From: Ferrimicrobium sp.
GTDB lineage: Bacteria > Actinomycetota > Acidimicrobiia > Acidimicrobiales > Acidimicrobiaceae
DNA: 64,000 bases
Reading direction: 5' to 3'
Assembly: GCF_027319265.1 (NCBI RefSeq)
Contig: NZ_DAHVNP010000030.1
Location: 16,342-80,341, forward strand
Part shown: positions 53,342 to 61,474 of the stretch, piece by piece
How the letters are laid out: each line of letters begins with the position of its first letter
Position numbering within the stretch: position 1 is the first letter of the stretch
Program-made: the position numbers and the translations under genes
The notes under the pieces: model-generated
Seen by the model: the letters and a program-made list of their open reading frames with translations, nothing else
Told to the model about the DNA's origin: nothing
Database searches by the model: none

Positions 53342-53380
53342 CGAGGCCAGTTTCAAAGGTACTGACCCCCAGTGTAAAGC

Positions 53381-54100
53381 TTAGACAGGCGCGGATACCT
53401 CATCGCAGGTGACAACCGTCGCCGATCCACCATCTTCTTCAAGGAGGTAACCAACCCCACGTACCGTACGGATCGATTTTGTCCCAAAGGGGGCATCGAT
53501 TTTCTTGCGTAGGTAGCCAATGTACACCTCGACGATATTGGAGTCTCCCTCAAAATCGTAGTCCCAAACGTGCTCAATGATCTCACGTTTGTTCAGTACT
53601 TTGCCCTTGGATCGCATCAGCAACTCAAGAAAGGAAAACTCACGGGTGGTGAGGTCGATGATGGTGTCTCCGCGGGAGACCGAGTGGCTCGATGGATCGA
53701 GTTTGAGATCACCAGCGGCGAGCACGGGCGGACGACTATCGACGTTACGACGGAGTAGCGCCCGGATTCGAGCGACGAGCACGGTGAACGAGAAGGGTTT
53801 CTTGAGAAAGTCATCAGCGCCGGTATCGAGAGCCTCGGCTTCATCGAGCTCTCCATCTTTGGCGGTCAACATCAGGATCGGTGTCCAGATCTCCTCGCTC
53901 CTCAAGGTGGCGGTGAATTTGAAGCCGTTCATACCAGGCAGCATGATGTCGAGGACGATGCAGTCATAGGGCGCACTCCTCGCCAGGTTGATGCCATCAA
54001 GTCCGTTGAGACAGGTATCAACTGCAAAGCCCTCCGCGACGAGCCCACGTTTCAGGGTGTCGACCAATGTTTCTTCGTCATCCACTACTAGGATTCGCAT
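53381..54100 (-). CDS. OmpR-family response regulator
   Basis: A 239-residue regulator with acidic pocket VVDDEE, phospho-acceptor Asp in CIVLDIMLPGMNGF, K in LKKPF, and a C-terminal winged helix (LTTREFSFLELLMRSKGKVLNKREIIEHVWDYDF...IRTVRGVGYLLEED). AAAGGAG precedes ATG 54100. It heads an operon: regulator, kinase, secreted glycosidase-like protein. Confidence 0.95.
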   Translation of the reverse strand: MRILVVDDEETLVDTLKRGLVAEGFAVDTCLNGLDGINLARSAPYDCIVLDIMLPGMNGFKFTATLRSEEIWTPILMLTAKDGELDEAEALDTGADDFLKKPFSFTVLVARIRALLRRNVDSRPPVLAAGDLKLDPSSHSVSRGDTIIDLTTREFSFLELLMRSKGKVLNKREIIEHVWDYDFEGDSNIVEVYIGYLRKKIDAPFGTKSIRTVRGVGYLLEEDGGSATVVTCDEVSAPV

Positions 54101-54194
54101 GCGATTCTCCTTTCGCTCTTTCTAGGATACGCAGACTTCTCAAAGGAAGGCTAGGAGTAACCCGAAGAATTGCTGAGAGAGATTCTAGGGTCGG

Positions 54195-54893
54195 TCATGT
54201 GACCGTTATGGTGTGAGGCCAGAGCTCTCGCTCCAACCAGCCAAGAATGAGAGCGTAGGGCCGGGGGTCGTTGTGGAGTCTCGTCGAGGTCGCGTAGACG
54301 CGGTGGAGTTCGGGGTGAAGCGTTGCAACGAGATGCTCGAGCATGGGGTTGTCTGGTCGAGGACGGTCGCCAGGGACGATCATCATCCAGCGCCTAGCGA
54401 GATCGGTGGAGGCCAGCGCATAACCGGAGACCGGGAAGACTGCTGCTGGATCGAGTCGGGCCCCAGTGGCCGTCAGTTCCTCACGCGAGAGTTGATCGAC
54501 CAGAGGATCGACGGTGACGACCCCGACAACCGATTCGCTGTCTTTGGTAGCGAGCATGGCGTAGCCAACCAGTCCAAAGCCGATTAAGACAAGCGGTTGC
54601 GGTGCGAGGAAGTCGATGACCGCCTCAAGGTCGGTGACGAGTGCTGTCGCTTCAAGGGTCCCGTCAGATTCACCAATACCATGAGGGTTCACGCCAACCA
54701 CTTGGGTTCGACAGTAGAAGCTCAGACGTTCGGCGGCCTCCTGGAGAACCCGGTCGCTGCTGCCGCCGATGTCGGTATCGGCGATGCCCGGGGAGTATAG
54801 CACCGTCGGTCGCCCAGGGGTGGAACTCTCCTTCACCGTCGCCACAAAGAGTGAGAGCCCAGCGGGTTCGCACCATAACTGATCTACTGGCAT
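54195..54893 (-). CDS. Alpha/beta-hydrolase-fold protein lacking the nucleophilic Ser
   Basis: A protein of about 232 residues with alpha/beta-hydrolase segments: TVLYSPGIADTD (oxyanion loop region), VVGVNPHGIGESDGT, and LVLIGFGLVGYAML where the nucleophile elbow G-x-S-x-G should be. The elbow reads G-F-G-L-V-G, with Gly107 in the nucleophile position, so it is probably not a Ser hydrolase. A Cys or Asp nucleophile is also absent there. GGGAGG precedes ATG 54893. It is divergent from the ATP-grasp pair. Confidence 0.7.
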   Translation of the reverse strand: MPVDQLWCEPAGLSLFVATVKESSTPGRPTVLYSPGIADTDIGGSSDRVLQEAAERLSFYCRTQVVGVNPHGIGESDGTLEATALVTDLEAVIDFLAPQPLVLIGFGLVGYAMLATKDSESVVGVVTVDPLVDQLSREELTATGARLDPAAVFPVSGYALASTDLARRWMMIVPGDRPRPDNPMLEHLVATLHPELHRVYATSTRLHNDPRPYALILGWLERELWPHTITVT

Positions 54894-54907
54894 CACACCT
54901 CCCTCCC

Positions 54908-54916
54908 TAGACTGTA
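54908..54916. promoter_or_regulatory. Overlapping divergent -10 elements
   Basis: TAGACT (54908-54913, plus strand) is followed after 6 nt by GTG 54920. TACAGT on the minus strand (54916-54911) could serve the hydrolase-like gene. The two overlap in TAGACTGTA. Confidence 0.4.
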
Positions 54917-54919
54917 GCC

Positions 54920-54973
54920 GTGCAAGGAATTTCATCAGGATCGAGATACGCTCCGGATTGGGTGACCGATTGA
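54920..54973 (+). CDS. 17-codon leaderless reading frame before the ATP-grasp genes
   Basis: GTG 54920 lies 6 nt after TAGACT and opens a short frame, MQGISSGSRYAPDWVTD, ending at TGA 54971-54973, 11 nt before the ATG of the ATP-grasp gene. It has the layout of the other leaderless starts here. It could be a leader peptide, a small peptide substrate, or chance. There is no Shine-Dalgarno for the next gene, so reinitiation after this frame is plausible. Confidence 0.3.
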   Translation: MQGISSGSRYAPDWVTD

Positions 54974-54984
54974 GTCGACCACCC

Positions 54985-55860
54985 ATGCGCATCGAGGATC
55001 GAGAGGTGTTTGTCGTAGCAAACCTCGGCCTCGGTGAAAAGTTTTTCGATCACGGCATCCTCTATCAACGTGGACTCAGTAAGACCTTTGATCATGTCGA
55101 GTTAGTGAGCACCGAGTATCTCCTCAGTCGAGTGGCCCACGTTGATCGACGGCACGAGCTCATTCTCTTTCTTGACAAAGATGTTGCAGTGGCAGAGATG
55201 CTTGAGCTCCAGGGTGCGACGGTGATCAACAGCTCGTTGTCGATCGCGATCTGTGATGACAAGCGCCGCACCTATGCCCACCTAGCGGCTGCGGGCTTGC
55301 GTATTCCAAAGACAGTGATGATGCCGCCGCTCTATCCAAAGCAGAAAATCGCTACCCACTTGGTGCTATCGGCGGTTGCGGAGGTTGGGCTGCCCCTCGT
55401 GATCAAGGAGGCGAAGGGGTCCTTTGGAGCCCAGGTCTACCTGGCCCAAACCGTTGAGGACGTGTTTGGGATCGTCGACGCGCTAGCTGATCGACAGCTG
55501 CTTGTACAGGAGTTTATCGCGAGTTCACGAGGACGTGATCTACGGCTGCAGGTCGTCAATGGGCGCTGCATTGCCGCCATTGCTCGCCAGCATCCTGATG
55601 ACTTTCGCGCGAACCTTTCGGCTGGGGGTGTTGGCGACCCCTACCAGCCCTCAGCGGCGGAGTGCGCGTTGGCCGAGGCGAGCGCGGCGGCGGTTGGGGG
55701 CTTCAATGTCGGTGTCGATCTGCTCTTCGACGATGCGAATGAGGGTTCTATCGTCTGTGAAGTGAACTCCAATGCACACATCTGGAGGTTGTCGGCGATC
55801 TCCGGCGTGGACGTGCCCTATCACGTGGGTCTGGCGCTTCGACAATGGCTTTACGCGTAG
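54985..55860 (+). CDS. RimK-like ATP-grasp ligase 1
   Basis: A protein of about 291 residues. After an N-terminal domain it has SSLSIAICDDKRRTYAHLAAAG, the ATP-binding LGLPLVIKEAKGSFGAQV (Lys and Gly-rich loop), LLVQEFIASSRGRDLRLQVVNGRCIAAIAR, DFRANLSAGG and GVDLLFDD...VCEVNSNAHI with the Mg-binding Glu and Asn. This is the RimK layout, expected to join a carboxylate to an amine, often by adding glutamate. TTG 54958 is an alternative start. It overlaps the next gene by 16 nt. Substrate unknown; ribosomal protein S6, F420 or a peptide are all possible. Confidence 0.83.
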   Translation: MRIEDREVFVVANLGLGEKFFDHGILYQRGLSKTFDHVELVSTEYLLSRVAHVDRRHELILFLDKDVAVAEMLELQGATVINSSLSIAICDDKRRTYAHLAAAGLRIPKTVMMPPLYPKQKIATHLVLSAVAEVGLPLVIKEAKGSFGAQVYLAQTVEDVFGIVDALADRQLLVQEFIASSRGRDLRLQVVNGRCIAAIARQHPDDFRANLSAGGVGDPYQPSAAECALAEASAAAVGGFNVGVDLLFDDANEGSIVCEVNSNAHIWRLSAISGVDVPYHVGLALRQWLYA

Positions 55861-56618
55861 CGATCTACTACGATCGCCGGCAGCTCCAGTCAAACGACTT
55901 CTTCTTGAGCGCACTCGTCGCGGCTGGTCGATCGCTCGGAGCTCAGGTCATTGCGTTGGTTGGTCCGGAGGAGCTCCAGTCATGCGAACTGGCTCACGTC
56001 GATGCCATTTTTGTGCGCTCGCGTTCACTTCGCCAGCGCCTTTGGTTGGCCCGCCGTATCCCTCGTGTGGTGAACAGCCCACTGCTTGCACTGGTCGGTA
56101 ACGACAAGCTCGCCCAATACCTCTGGTGCCAGCAGCATGGATTTGCCACACCGACGGTTTTCCTCACTCATGCGGTCCCAGCTCCCAGGGTGGAAAAGCC
56201 CAGATTTGGCCATGGCGGTCGGGGGGTGCGGCTGGTCGAAACATCGGGCTGGCGAGGTGGTCTCGATGTACTGCTTGCTCAGGAATATCACCCGGGTGGC
56301 ACCCTGGATCGACGCCACTATATCCTGGGCACGAGGATCACGGCGACGGTGGAGAGGAGGGCGAATGGGGATTTCCGATCGAACCTCTCACGAGGAGCCT
56401 CAGCCCGGCTTGTGGTGCCGAATGATCAAGAGCGCGATTTTGTGCAAGCAATCGCCGCCCGATTAGGGCCGGGTTACTACGGTATCGATACCGTGACTGG
56501 ACCTCGAGGTCCGATGGTCATGGAGATCGAGGATTTGGTGGGTGCCCGATCCCTCTATCAGCTGGGGTTCCCCGATCATGCGACCCAGGTTATGCAATGG
56601 GTGTGTCAGATCCCGTGA
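55845..56618 (+). CDS. RimK-like ATP-grasp ligase 2
   Basis: A 257-residue second ATP-grasp protein. NDKLAQYLWCQQHGFATPTVF, EKPRFGHGGRGVRLVE (ATP loop), LLAQEYHP, RHYILGTRITATVERRANGDFRSNLSRG and YGIDTVTGPRGPMVMEIEDLVGARSLYQ correspond to those of ligase 1. The metal-binding end reads EIED where ligase 1 has EVNS, placing it in a different subfamily. Its start lies within the end of ligase 1, so the two are translationally coupled and may act in sequence or as a heteromer. Function unknown. Confidence 0.8.
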   Translation: MALRVAIYYDRRQLQSNDFFLSALVAAGRSLGAQVIALVGPEELQSCELAHVDAIFVRSRSLRQRLWLARRIPRVVNSPLLALVGNDKLAQYLWCQQHGFATPTVFLTHAVPAPRVEKPRFGHGGRGVRLVETSGWRGGLDVLLAQEYHPGGTLDRRHYILGTRITATVERRANGDFRSNLSRGASARLVVPNDQERDFVQAIAARLGPGYYGIDTVTGPRGPMVMEIEDLVGARSLYQLGFPDHATQVMQWVCQIP

Positions 56619-56638
56619 CGGACCCAACAACGAGCGTA

Positions 56639-57013
56639 CTAGCTGTCGCTCGGGTGGTAATCGCGTTCGTACTCATCGAATGCCTCAAGCGCTCTGGGGC
56701 CATACACCGTGCCGGGCCCACCGGTGAGCAAAATGGTCACCCCGAGCGCCTCGGCGATGGCCTGGCGACTTACGCCAGCGCGGGCCGCCCCACGCGCGTG
56801 GGACGTGATACAACCGTCACACTTAAGCGCCACGGCGACCGCTAACGCGATGAGTTCCTTCGTTCCGGTGCTGATCTCGCCAGTGGCCATTGCACTGTGG
56901 TGGAGGCCGCCGTACGCCTTCAGCACCTCCGGGATCATCGCTCGAAGCTCCTTCGCAGGCTGGCGAAGGTCCTCCTGGACCTGATGCCACGGCTGATGTT
57001 GTTCGTCGTTCAT
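56639..57013 (-). CDS. Carboxymuconolactone decarboxylase (AhpD-like) family protein
   Basis: A 124-residue CMD-domain protein. ISTGTKELIALAVAVALKCDGCITSHARGAARAGVSRQAIAEAL carries the AhpD-type redox site Cys65-x2-Cys68 with His72. It is probably a peroxidase or disulfide reductase. ATG 57013 is preceded after 6 nt by TAGCCT with no Shine-Dalgarno. That hexamer begins with the stop codon of the DUF1707-like gene upstream. Confidence 0.9.
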   Translation of the reverse strand: MNDEQHQPWHQVQEDLRQPAKELRAMIPEVLKAYGGLHHSAMATGEISTGTKELIALAVAVALKCDGCITSHARGAARAGVSRQAIAEALGVTILLTGGPGTVYGPRALEAFDEYERDYHPSDS

Positions 57014-57019
57014 GCTTCC

Positions 57020-57025
57020 AGGCTA
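57020..57025 (-). promoter_or_regulatory. -10 element of leaderless AhpD-like gene
   Basis: TAGCCT on the minus strand, 6 nt before ATG 57013. Its TAG is also the stop codon of the upstream DUF1707-like gene. Confidence 0.4.
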
Positions 57026-57454
57026 GACGGGATGGTTGCTCTTTGCAAGGCTTCGTTTAATCGGGCGGTAGCGCAGCCATTGCACTCCGTATCCTAGGTT
57101 CATCAGCAGGAACGCAACGACGACGATCGCCAATACGGGGAAAATCCAACCCATGAAGAAGCTGAGTGCTGCCAGCGCTACGACCGGGATCAGACCAAAT
57201 GAATCAAGGCGACGAATTCGGCGATCCCATCGAGGGCCTACGAAAGGCGTGCGCGTCTTTTCAAACGTCGCTTCATAGATCTGAGAAACTTTGCGAGCCT
57301 TGGCAAGCAGCATAAGACGAACTTCGTACTCGTCAAAGTCGAGATCTCCGGACCTGAAGCGTTCAAGCAGTAGGACGCGAGCCCGCTCTCGATCTTCGGC
57401 GGAGGCCTGCAGCTCGCTGCTCTTGTCTGGGGTACTCTCTCGATCCATATTCAT
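57023..57454 (-). CDS. DUF1707-like (SHOCT-like) membrane protein
   Basis: A 143-residue protein. The N-terminal ASAEDRERARVLLLERFRSGDLDFDEYEVRLMLLAKARKVSQI resembles DUF1707, an actinobacterial domain thought to mediate interactions. It is followed by two membrane helices (about 87-103 and 105-121) and a short basic tail. Function unknown. Confidence 0.78.
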   Translation of the reverse strand: MNMDRESTPDKSSELQASAEDRERARVLLLERFRSGDLDFDEYEVRLMLLAKARKVSQIYEATFEKTRTPFVGPRWDRRIRRLDSFGLIPVVALAALSFFMGWIFPVLAIVVVAFLLMNLGYGVQWLRYRPIKRSLAKSNHPV

Positions 57455-57539
57455 TCCACCACTCAGGTAACCATCTACCTACTAATATTCTACTCGCTCG
57501 GATTCGATAGCGCGATACTCGTCGGAGAAGTGCTCGCCA

Positions 57540-58640
57540 CTAGATGATACCGAGGAGGTGTGCGAGTTTACGTCGTTGGGCAGTCCCGTTCCCAAACAAG
57601 ATTTGGTCGGCTTTTGCCCGCTTGAAGTACAGATGGGCATCGTGTTCCCAGGTGAAGCCGATACCGCCATGCACCTGAATGGAGGATGCTGCGATGCGAT
57701 AGTAGGCATCCCCACAGGTTGCCTTTGCGGTCGTGGCTGCAATCGCCTGATCGTCTGCCTGATCTGCGAGCGTGAAAGCAGCATACAGCGCTACCGACTT
57801 CGCGGATTCCAAGTCAACAAGCATGTCTGCGAGGCGGTGTTTGACGGCCTGGAAGCTACCGATTGGGCGGCCGAACTGATGGCGATCCTTTGCGTAGGCA
57901 ACGGACATCTCGAGTACGCGTTCGGCTCCACCAACCATGTCTTGAGCCATGCTTGCGTCTGCAAGTATCTCGAAGGCAAGCGTTGCTGCCTCCAGCGCTG
58001 GGCCATCGAGCACCATTGTTCCTGGTGAAGCGTTGAACGACACCTGGGCCATGGGCCGGGTGAGGTCAAGCGTGGTCTGTTGGGTGAGCACAACCCCCGG
58101 GGCGTCGGCTCGCACGAGTGCGAGTACCCACTCGTCCTCTTTCTGAAGGGTGACTAACAGATGGGTAGCCTGGGCACCGTCGAGTACGAATCGGCTTTCG
58201 GCCTCGATGCCGGTGTCATGCCAGGTGCCACTTGGATGGAGCGGATGCTCAGCGGTTCCGCAGGCCAGTCCAAGCACCACTGCGCCGCTGCTGATCCCCG
58301 CGATAGTCTCTGCGATGACGGGATCATCGCTGTCCGCTTGATTGAGGAGGCTAGCACCAAGGACTGACGTCACCAGGAACGGGAGGGGAGCCACCGCGCG
58401 GCCAATCTCTTGAAGGACGCAGGCTGCCTCGACGAAGCCAAGCCCGAGCCCTCCTTGGGACTCAGGGATGAGCAGGCCAGCGATCCCCAGTTCGTCGACC
58501 ATCGCCTGCCAAAGATCGATCGGGATAGGAGTCGTGGACTCCATTGTGGTGCGTACGAGACTTGTTGGCAAGCGTTGAGTAAGAAATCGACGGGTGGTAG
58601 CTTTGAGTTCTTCCTGTTCCGACGTAAACGCAAAGTTCAA
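57540..58640 (-). CDS. Acyl-CoA dehydrogenase family protein
   Basis: A protein of about 366 residues with ACAD fold: MNFAFTSEQEELKATTRRFL, ALIPESQGGLGLGFVEAACVLQEIG-type N-terminal domain, a shortened middle domain, and C-terminal YAKDRHQFGRPIGSFQAVKHRLADM, IQVHGGIGFTWEHDAHLYFKRA. This short form is typical of FadE partner subunits in actinobacterial heteromeric ACADs. TTG 58640 with GAGGG upstream begins like family members; GTG 58652 is four codons longer. The usual catalytic Glu position in the C-terminal domain cannot be confirmed by eye. Confidence 0.9.
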   Translation of the reverse strand: MNFAFTSEQEELKATTRRFLTQRLPTSLVRTTMESTTPIPIDLWQAMVDELGIAGLLIPESQGGLGLGFVEAACVLQEIGRAVAPLPFLVTSVLGASLLNQADSDDPVIAETIAGISSGAVVLGLACGTAEHPLHPSGTWHDTGIEAESRFVLDGAQATHLLVTLQKEDEWVLALVRADAPGVVLTQQTTLDLTRPMAQVSFNASPGTMVLDGPALEAATLAFEILADASMAQDMVGGAERVLEMSVAYAKDRHQFGRPIGSFQAVKHRLADMLVDLESAKSVALYAAFTLADQADDQAIAATTAKATCGDAYYRIAASSIQVHGGIGFTWEHDAHLYFKRAKADQILFGNGTAQRRKLAHLLGII

Positions 58641-58761
58641 CGTAGCCCTCACTTTCTTTGGCTCGCTATTTCGCTGGCGTCCTCTCGTTAGGCGCTATCG
58701 CCAAGATCGTCCGCACTGACTAGCCTACTGCTAGAACAGCTTCAAGAGAGGGCAGAGCGTC

Positions 58762-59367
58762 GTGCAAACCACGTATACCGTTGGAGATCTTACGATTGAG
58801 CAGTTTGTGGTAGGGCCGCTTGAGAATAATCTCTACGTCCTGACCACCCCGAGTTCTCCAGAGGCACTCCTCATCGATGCCACCGCCGGCGATGACGTTC
58901 TTTTCGATACGTTGGTACAGCGGAACGTGACCAAGGTCATCATTACGCATGGTCATCACGACCATATCGGTGCTGTTGCGGCGCTACGACAACAGGGGAT
59001 GAGGGTGATGGTGGGAGAGCCTGATGCTTCGTTGCTTGATGGGTTTGATGCGACCTTGGTCGATAACGAATTGATCAGGTTTGGCGCTCTCAATCTACGT
59101 ATTATGGTGACGCCGGGACACACCCCTGGATCTCTTTGTATCGCTCCTGAGGGTTATGAGCTGCTCTTTACTGGAGATACACTGTTCCCAGGCGGACCTG
59201 GAGCGACCAAGTTCCCTGGTGGTGATTTCCCTACCATCATCGAGTCGATCCGCCGCATCTTTGCCACTTTTCCCGCTGAAACGGTCATAATGCCGGGTCA
59301 TGGAGCTTCGACCACGATTGGAACACAGATCGGCAGCTTGGACGAATGGATTGCAAGAGGCTGGTGA
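58762..59367 (+). CDS. MBL-fold metallo-hydrolase (glyoxalase II-like)
   Basis: A 201-residue zinc hydrolase. THGHHDHIG (about 62-70) is the metallo-beta-lactamase motif, followed by TPGHTPGS, LFTGDTLFPGG (Asp) and MPGHG (His), all the zinc ligands of glyoxalase-II-like members. It may hydrolyse thioesters such as those of mycothiol; this is inference. GAGGG precedes GTG 58762, and TAGCCT near 58721 is a likely -10. Confidence 0.92.
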   Translation: MQTTYTVGDLTIEQFVVGPLENNLYVLTTPSSPEALLIDATAGDDVLFDTLVQRNVTKVIITHGHHDHIGAVAALRQQGMRVMVGEPDASLLDGFDATLVDNELIRFGALNLRIMVTPGHTPGSLCIAPEGYELLFTGDTLFPGGPGATKFPGGDFPTIIESIRRIFATFPAETVIMPGHGASTTIGTQIGSLDEWIARGW

Positions 59368-59761
59368 GCTGCACCCTTCTCAGAGAAGCCTGTCGTGCAT
59401 CAGGTTTGGCGTCCGTATGTATTGGATAGGAGGCGAGGTGTACGTGGGGATGATAGTCGGGTAGTACGTAACGGTTGACGATGCCGTCGTGTGAACCTAG
59501 TCTCCACCACTGGAGTGGTGTGACGCGCATTGATCCTGAATCATCACAAGACCGTAACGACCGCACCCCGCTGGTGCCAGCGATTTGCTTGCGCGGTAGC
59601 ATGTCGACGTTGCGTTGCAGGACCGATCACCGCCGTGCGCACCCGAGAATCCCGCAACCTGGAGCATTGAGCTAGCCCGGCAAGGTTCGACGATGACGGA
59701 CCTCCAACGGCAGGAACGCAACAGAACGGGACTGCTTGTTCCTCTCAGGTGGGTGGGTTTG
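59368..59761. other. Intergenic region between convergent genes
   Basis: About 390 bp between the MBL and MFS genes. Small overlapping frames exist on both strands with no domain, no ribosome-binding site and no stable composition. No supported gene. Confidence 0.5.
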
Positions 59762-61243
59762 TCAGCCTTGTGTCTGAGCGGTTTTGCTTGCCGAGGCGGT
59801 GATGAGGCCGTGACGAACGCGCGTTGCCGAGAGGATGGCTGCAATCACCAAAAAGATCATTGACGCATAAAATGCCGAATGTAGCCCATTAACAAATACT
59901 TGCGCGATCTCGCCATGGAGTTTAGCGGTACCCACAAAGATCGCAAAGGCTACTTGTCGAGGGATCGACCGCGATGCGATCAGAATCGCCATCGAGAAAG
60001 AAAAGACCATACCGGTGTTTTGAAAGGTCCTCAACATGCCTGAGGCAATTCCGAAGACCTGGCGAGGAGCCGCCTTCATCACTGCTGAGTTGTTAGCGGG
60101 GAAGAAACTGCTCGAGCCGATGCCGTTGACCACGCTTGCGACTACGACGAGCCATAGTCCGGTGGTCATACCTAGCTGAGCATAGAGCAAGAGGCCGATA
60201 ATCTGGGTCGCGAGACCGAAGGTGGCTGGGAGTACCGGTCCGATTTTGTCCGCCATTCTCCCCGAGAAGGGGCCGATCGCACCACCAACCAAGTAGCCCG
60301 GAACCAAGAGGAGTGAGGCGTCGAGGGGCGAGAGACCACGCGGCCCCTGGAGGTACATCAGAACCAGAAAGAGCACGGCGTAGTTTGCAAGTCCTTGGCA
60401 GAGTGAGGCAAGCAACGATGAGGTCATGGTCGGTACCTTGAAAAGAGAGAGACGGACCATGGGGTCGGTTTGCCCGCGTTCGATCATGACAAAGAGGATG
60501 AGGATGGCGATGCCACCGAGGAGAAAGAGGAGTAGTGATAGGTTAAGCGTGTGGGTGGCGAGGTTCGTCACCGCCCACAGGATGCCAAAGAGGCCGAGGC
60601 CCGCAGTCAGCATTCCCCATAGGTCGATCTTCCGGCGTTCGCGAGTTCCGCCATCGTGGAGGACGCGAAGGGCGAGTATGACGGCCACGAGACCGATCGG
60701 TACGTTGATCCAGAAGATCCATCTCCATGAGATAAAAGTGACGATGATTCCTCCGAGGACGATCCCCAGCACGGCACCGAGGCTGTAGCCGATACCGTTG
60801 AAGCCATAGGCACGGCCCCGTTTCTCCGGTGGAAAAAGATCGGCGATAACGGCGCCGCTGTTGGCGGTCACAAGCGCTCCACCGATTCCCTGAAGGATCC
60901 GGAATGCAATGATTGCTGGTTCATCCCACGAGATGGCACAGAGCGCTGAGCCGATGATGAAGACGACAAAACCTGTCTCATACATCTTGACTCGTCCGTA
61001 CATGTCGCCGAGCCGACCGACTTGTGAGGCAAGGAGTGTCACCACCAGTAGATATCCGATAATTACCCAGATGACCGAGGCGAGCGCAACGTGGAGGCCC
61101 CGTTCGATTTCAGGTAGCGCAAGTACGACGATTGTGGTATCCACCGCCGTGATTAATACCCCGGTCATGACGACTGCGAGGGCCAACCCGGTTCTGGTCG
61201 CCGATGGCCCAGTCGCTGCTGCCTCGGGTTTATCTACACTCAA
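59762..61243 (-). CDS. MFS drug:H+ antiporter (DHA2, 14 TM)
   Basis: A protein of about 493 residues with 14 membrane segments, of the EmrB/QacA type. TGVLITAVDTTIVVLALPEIERGL (TM1 motif with D-T-T-I-V-N-like residues), LADLFPPEKRGRAYGFNG (motif A-like), and LGAVLGIVLGGIIV (motif C) are visible. It exports drugs or metabolites by proton antiport. GGAGG 7 nt before TTG 61243 favours that start over the in-frame frame start at 61306. Substrate unknown. Confidence 0.93.
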   Translation of the reverse strand: MSVDKPEAAATGPSATRTGLALAVVMTGVLITAVDTTIVVLALPEIERGLHVALASVIWVIIGYLLVVTLLASQVGRLGDMYGRVKMYETGFVVFIIGSALCAISWDEPAIIAFRILQGIGGALVTANSGAVIADLFPPEKRGRAYGFNGIGYSLGAVLGIVLGGIIVTFISWRWIFWINVPIGLVAVILALRVLHDGGTRERRKIDLWGMLTAGLGLFGILWAVTNLATHTLNLSLLLFLLGGIAILILFVMIERGQTDPMVRLSLFKVPTMTSSLLASLCQGLANYAVLFLVLMYLQGPRGLSPLDASLLLVPGYLVGGAIGPFSGRMADKIGPVLPATFGLATQIIGLLLYAQLGMTTGLWLVVVASVVNGIGSSSFFPANNSAVMKAAPRQVFGIASGMLRTFQNTGMVFSFSMAILIASRSIPRQVAFAIFVGTAKLHGEIAQVFVNGLHSAFYASMIFLVIAAILSATRVRHGLITASASKTAQTQG

Positions 61244-61474
61244 AGGAGCACCTCCTCTGCGATGCCATGCGGTTTTGTGGGTTCCTACATACCGTAGTGA
61301 CGTCAAATCGTGAAGCCTTGTGTACCAGTTGGGACCGACATCGTGGCTATAGGTATCAGCCTAGTCGTCGAGCCGCAATTGGGCCAAGAGGGGTTTGCGA
61401 AGCTGGACCTTACCTGGCGGCATGGAGGATCTGGTATAGACTGTCCCAGTTCGCCGCGGCGGGCCTTGTGCGAT

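Noticed and set aside
59615..59863. 82-codon plus-strand frame with a cysteine resembling a lipobox (LSGFAC)
   Set aside because: Overlaps the 3' end of the MFS gene antisense, lacks a ribosome-binding site, and the signal-peptide resemblance is weak.
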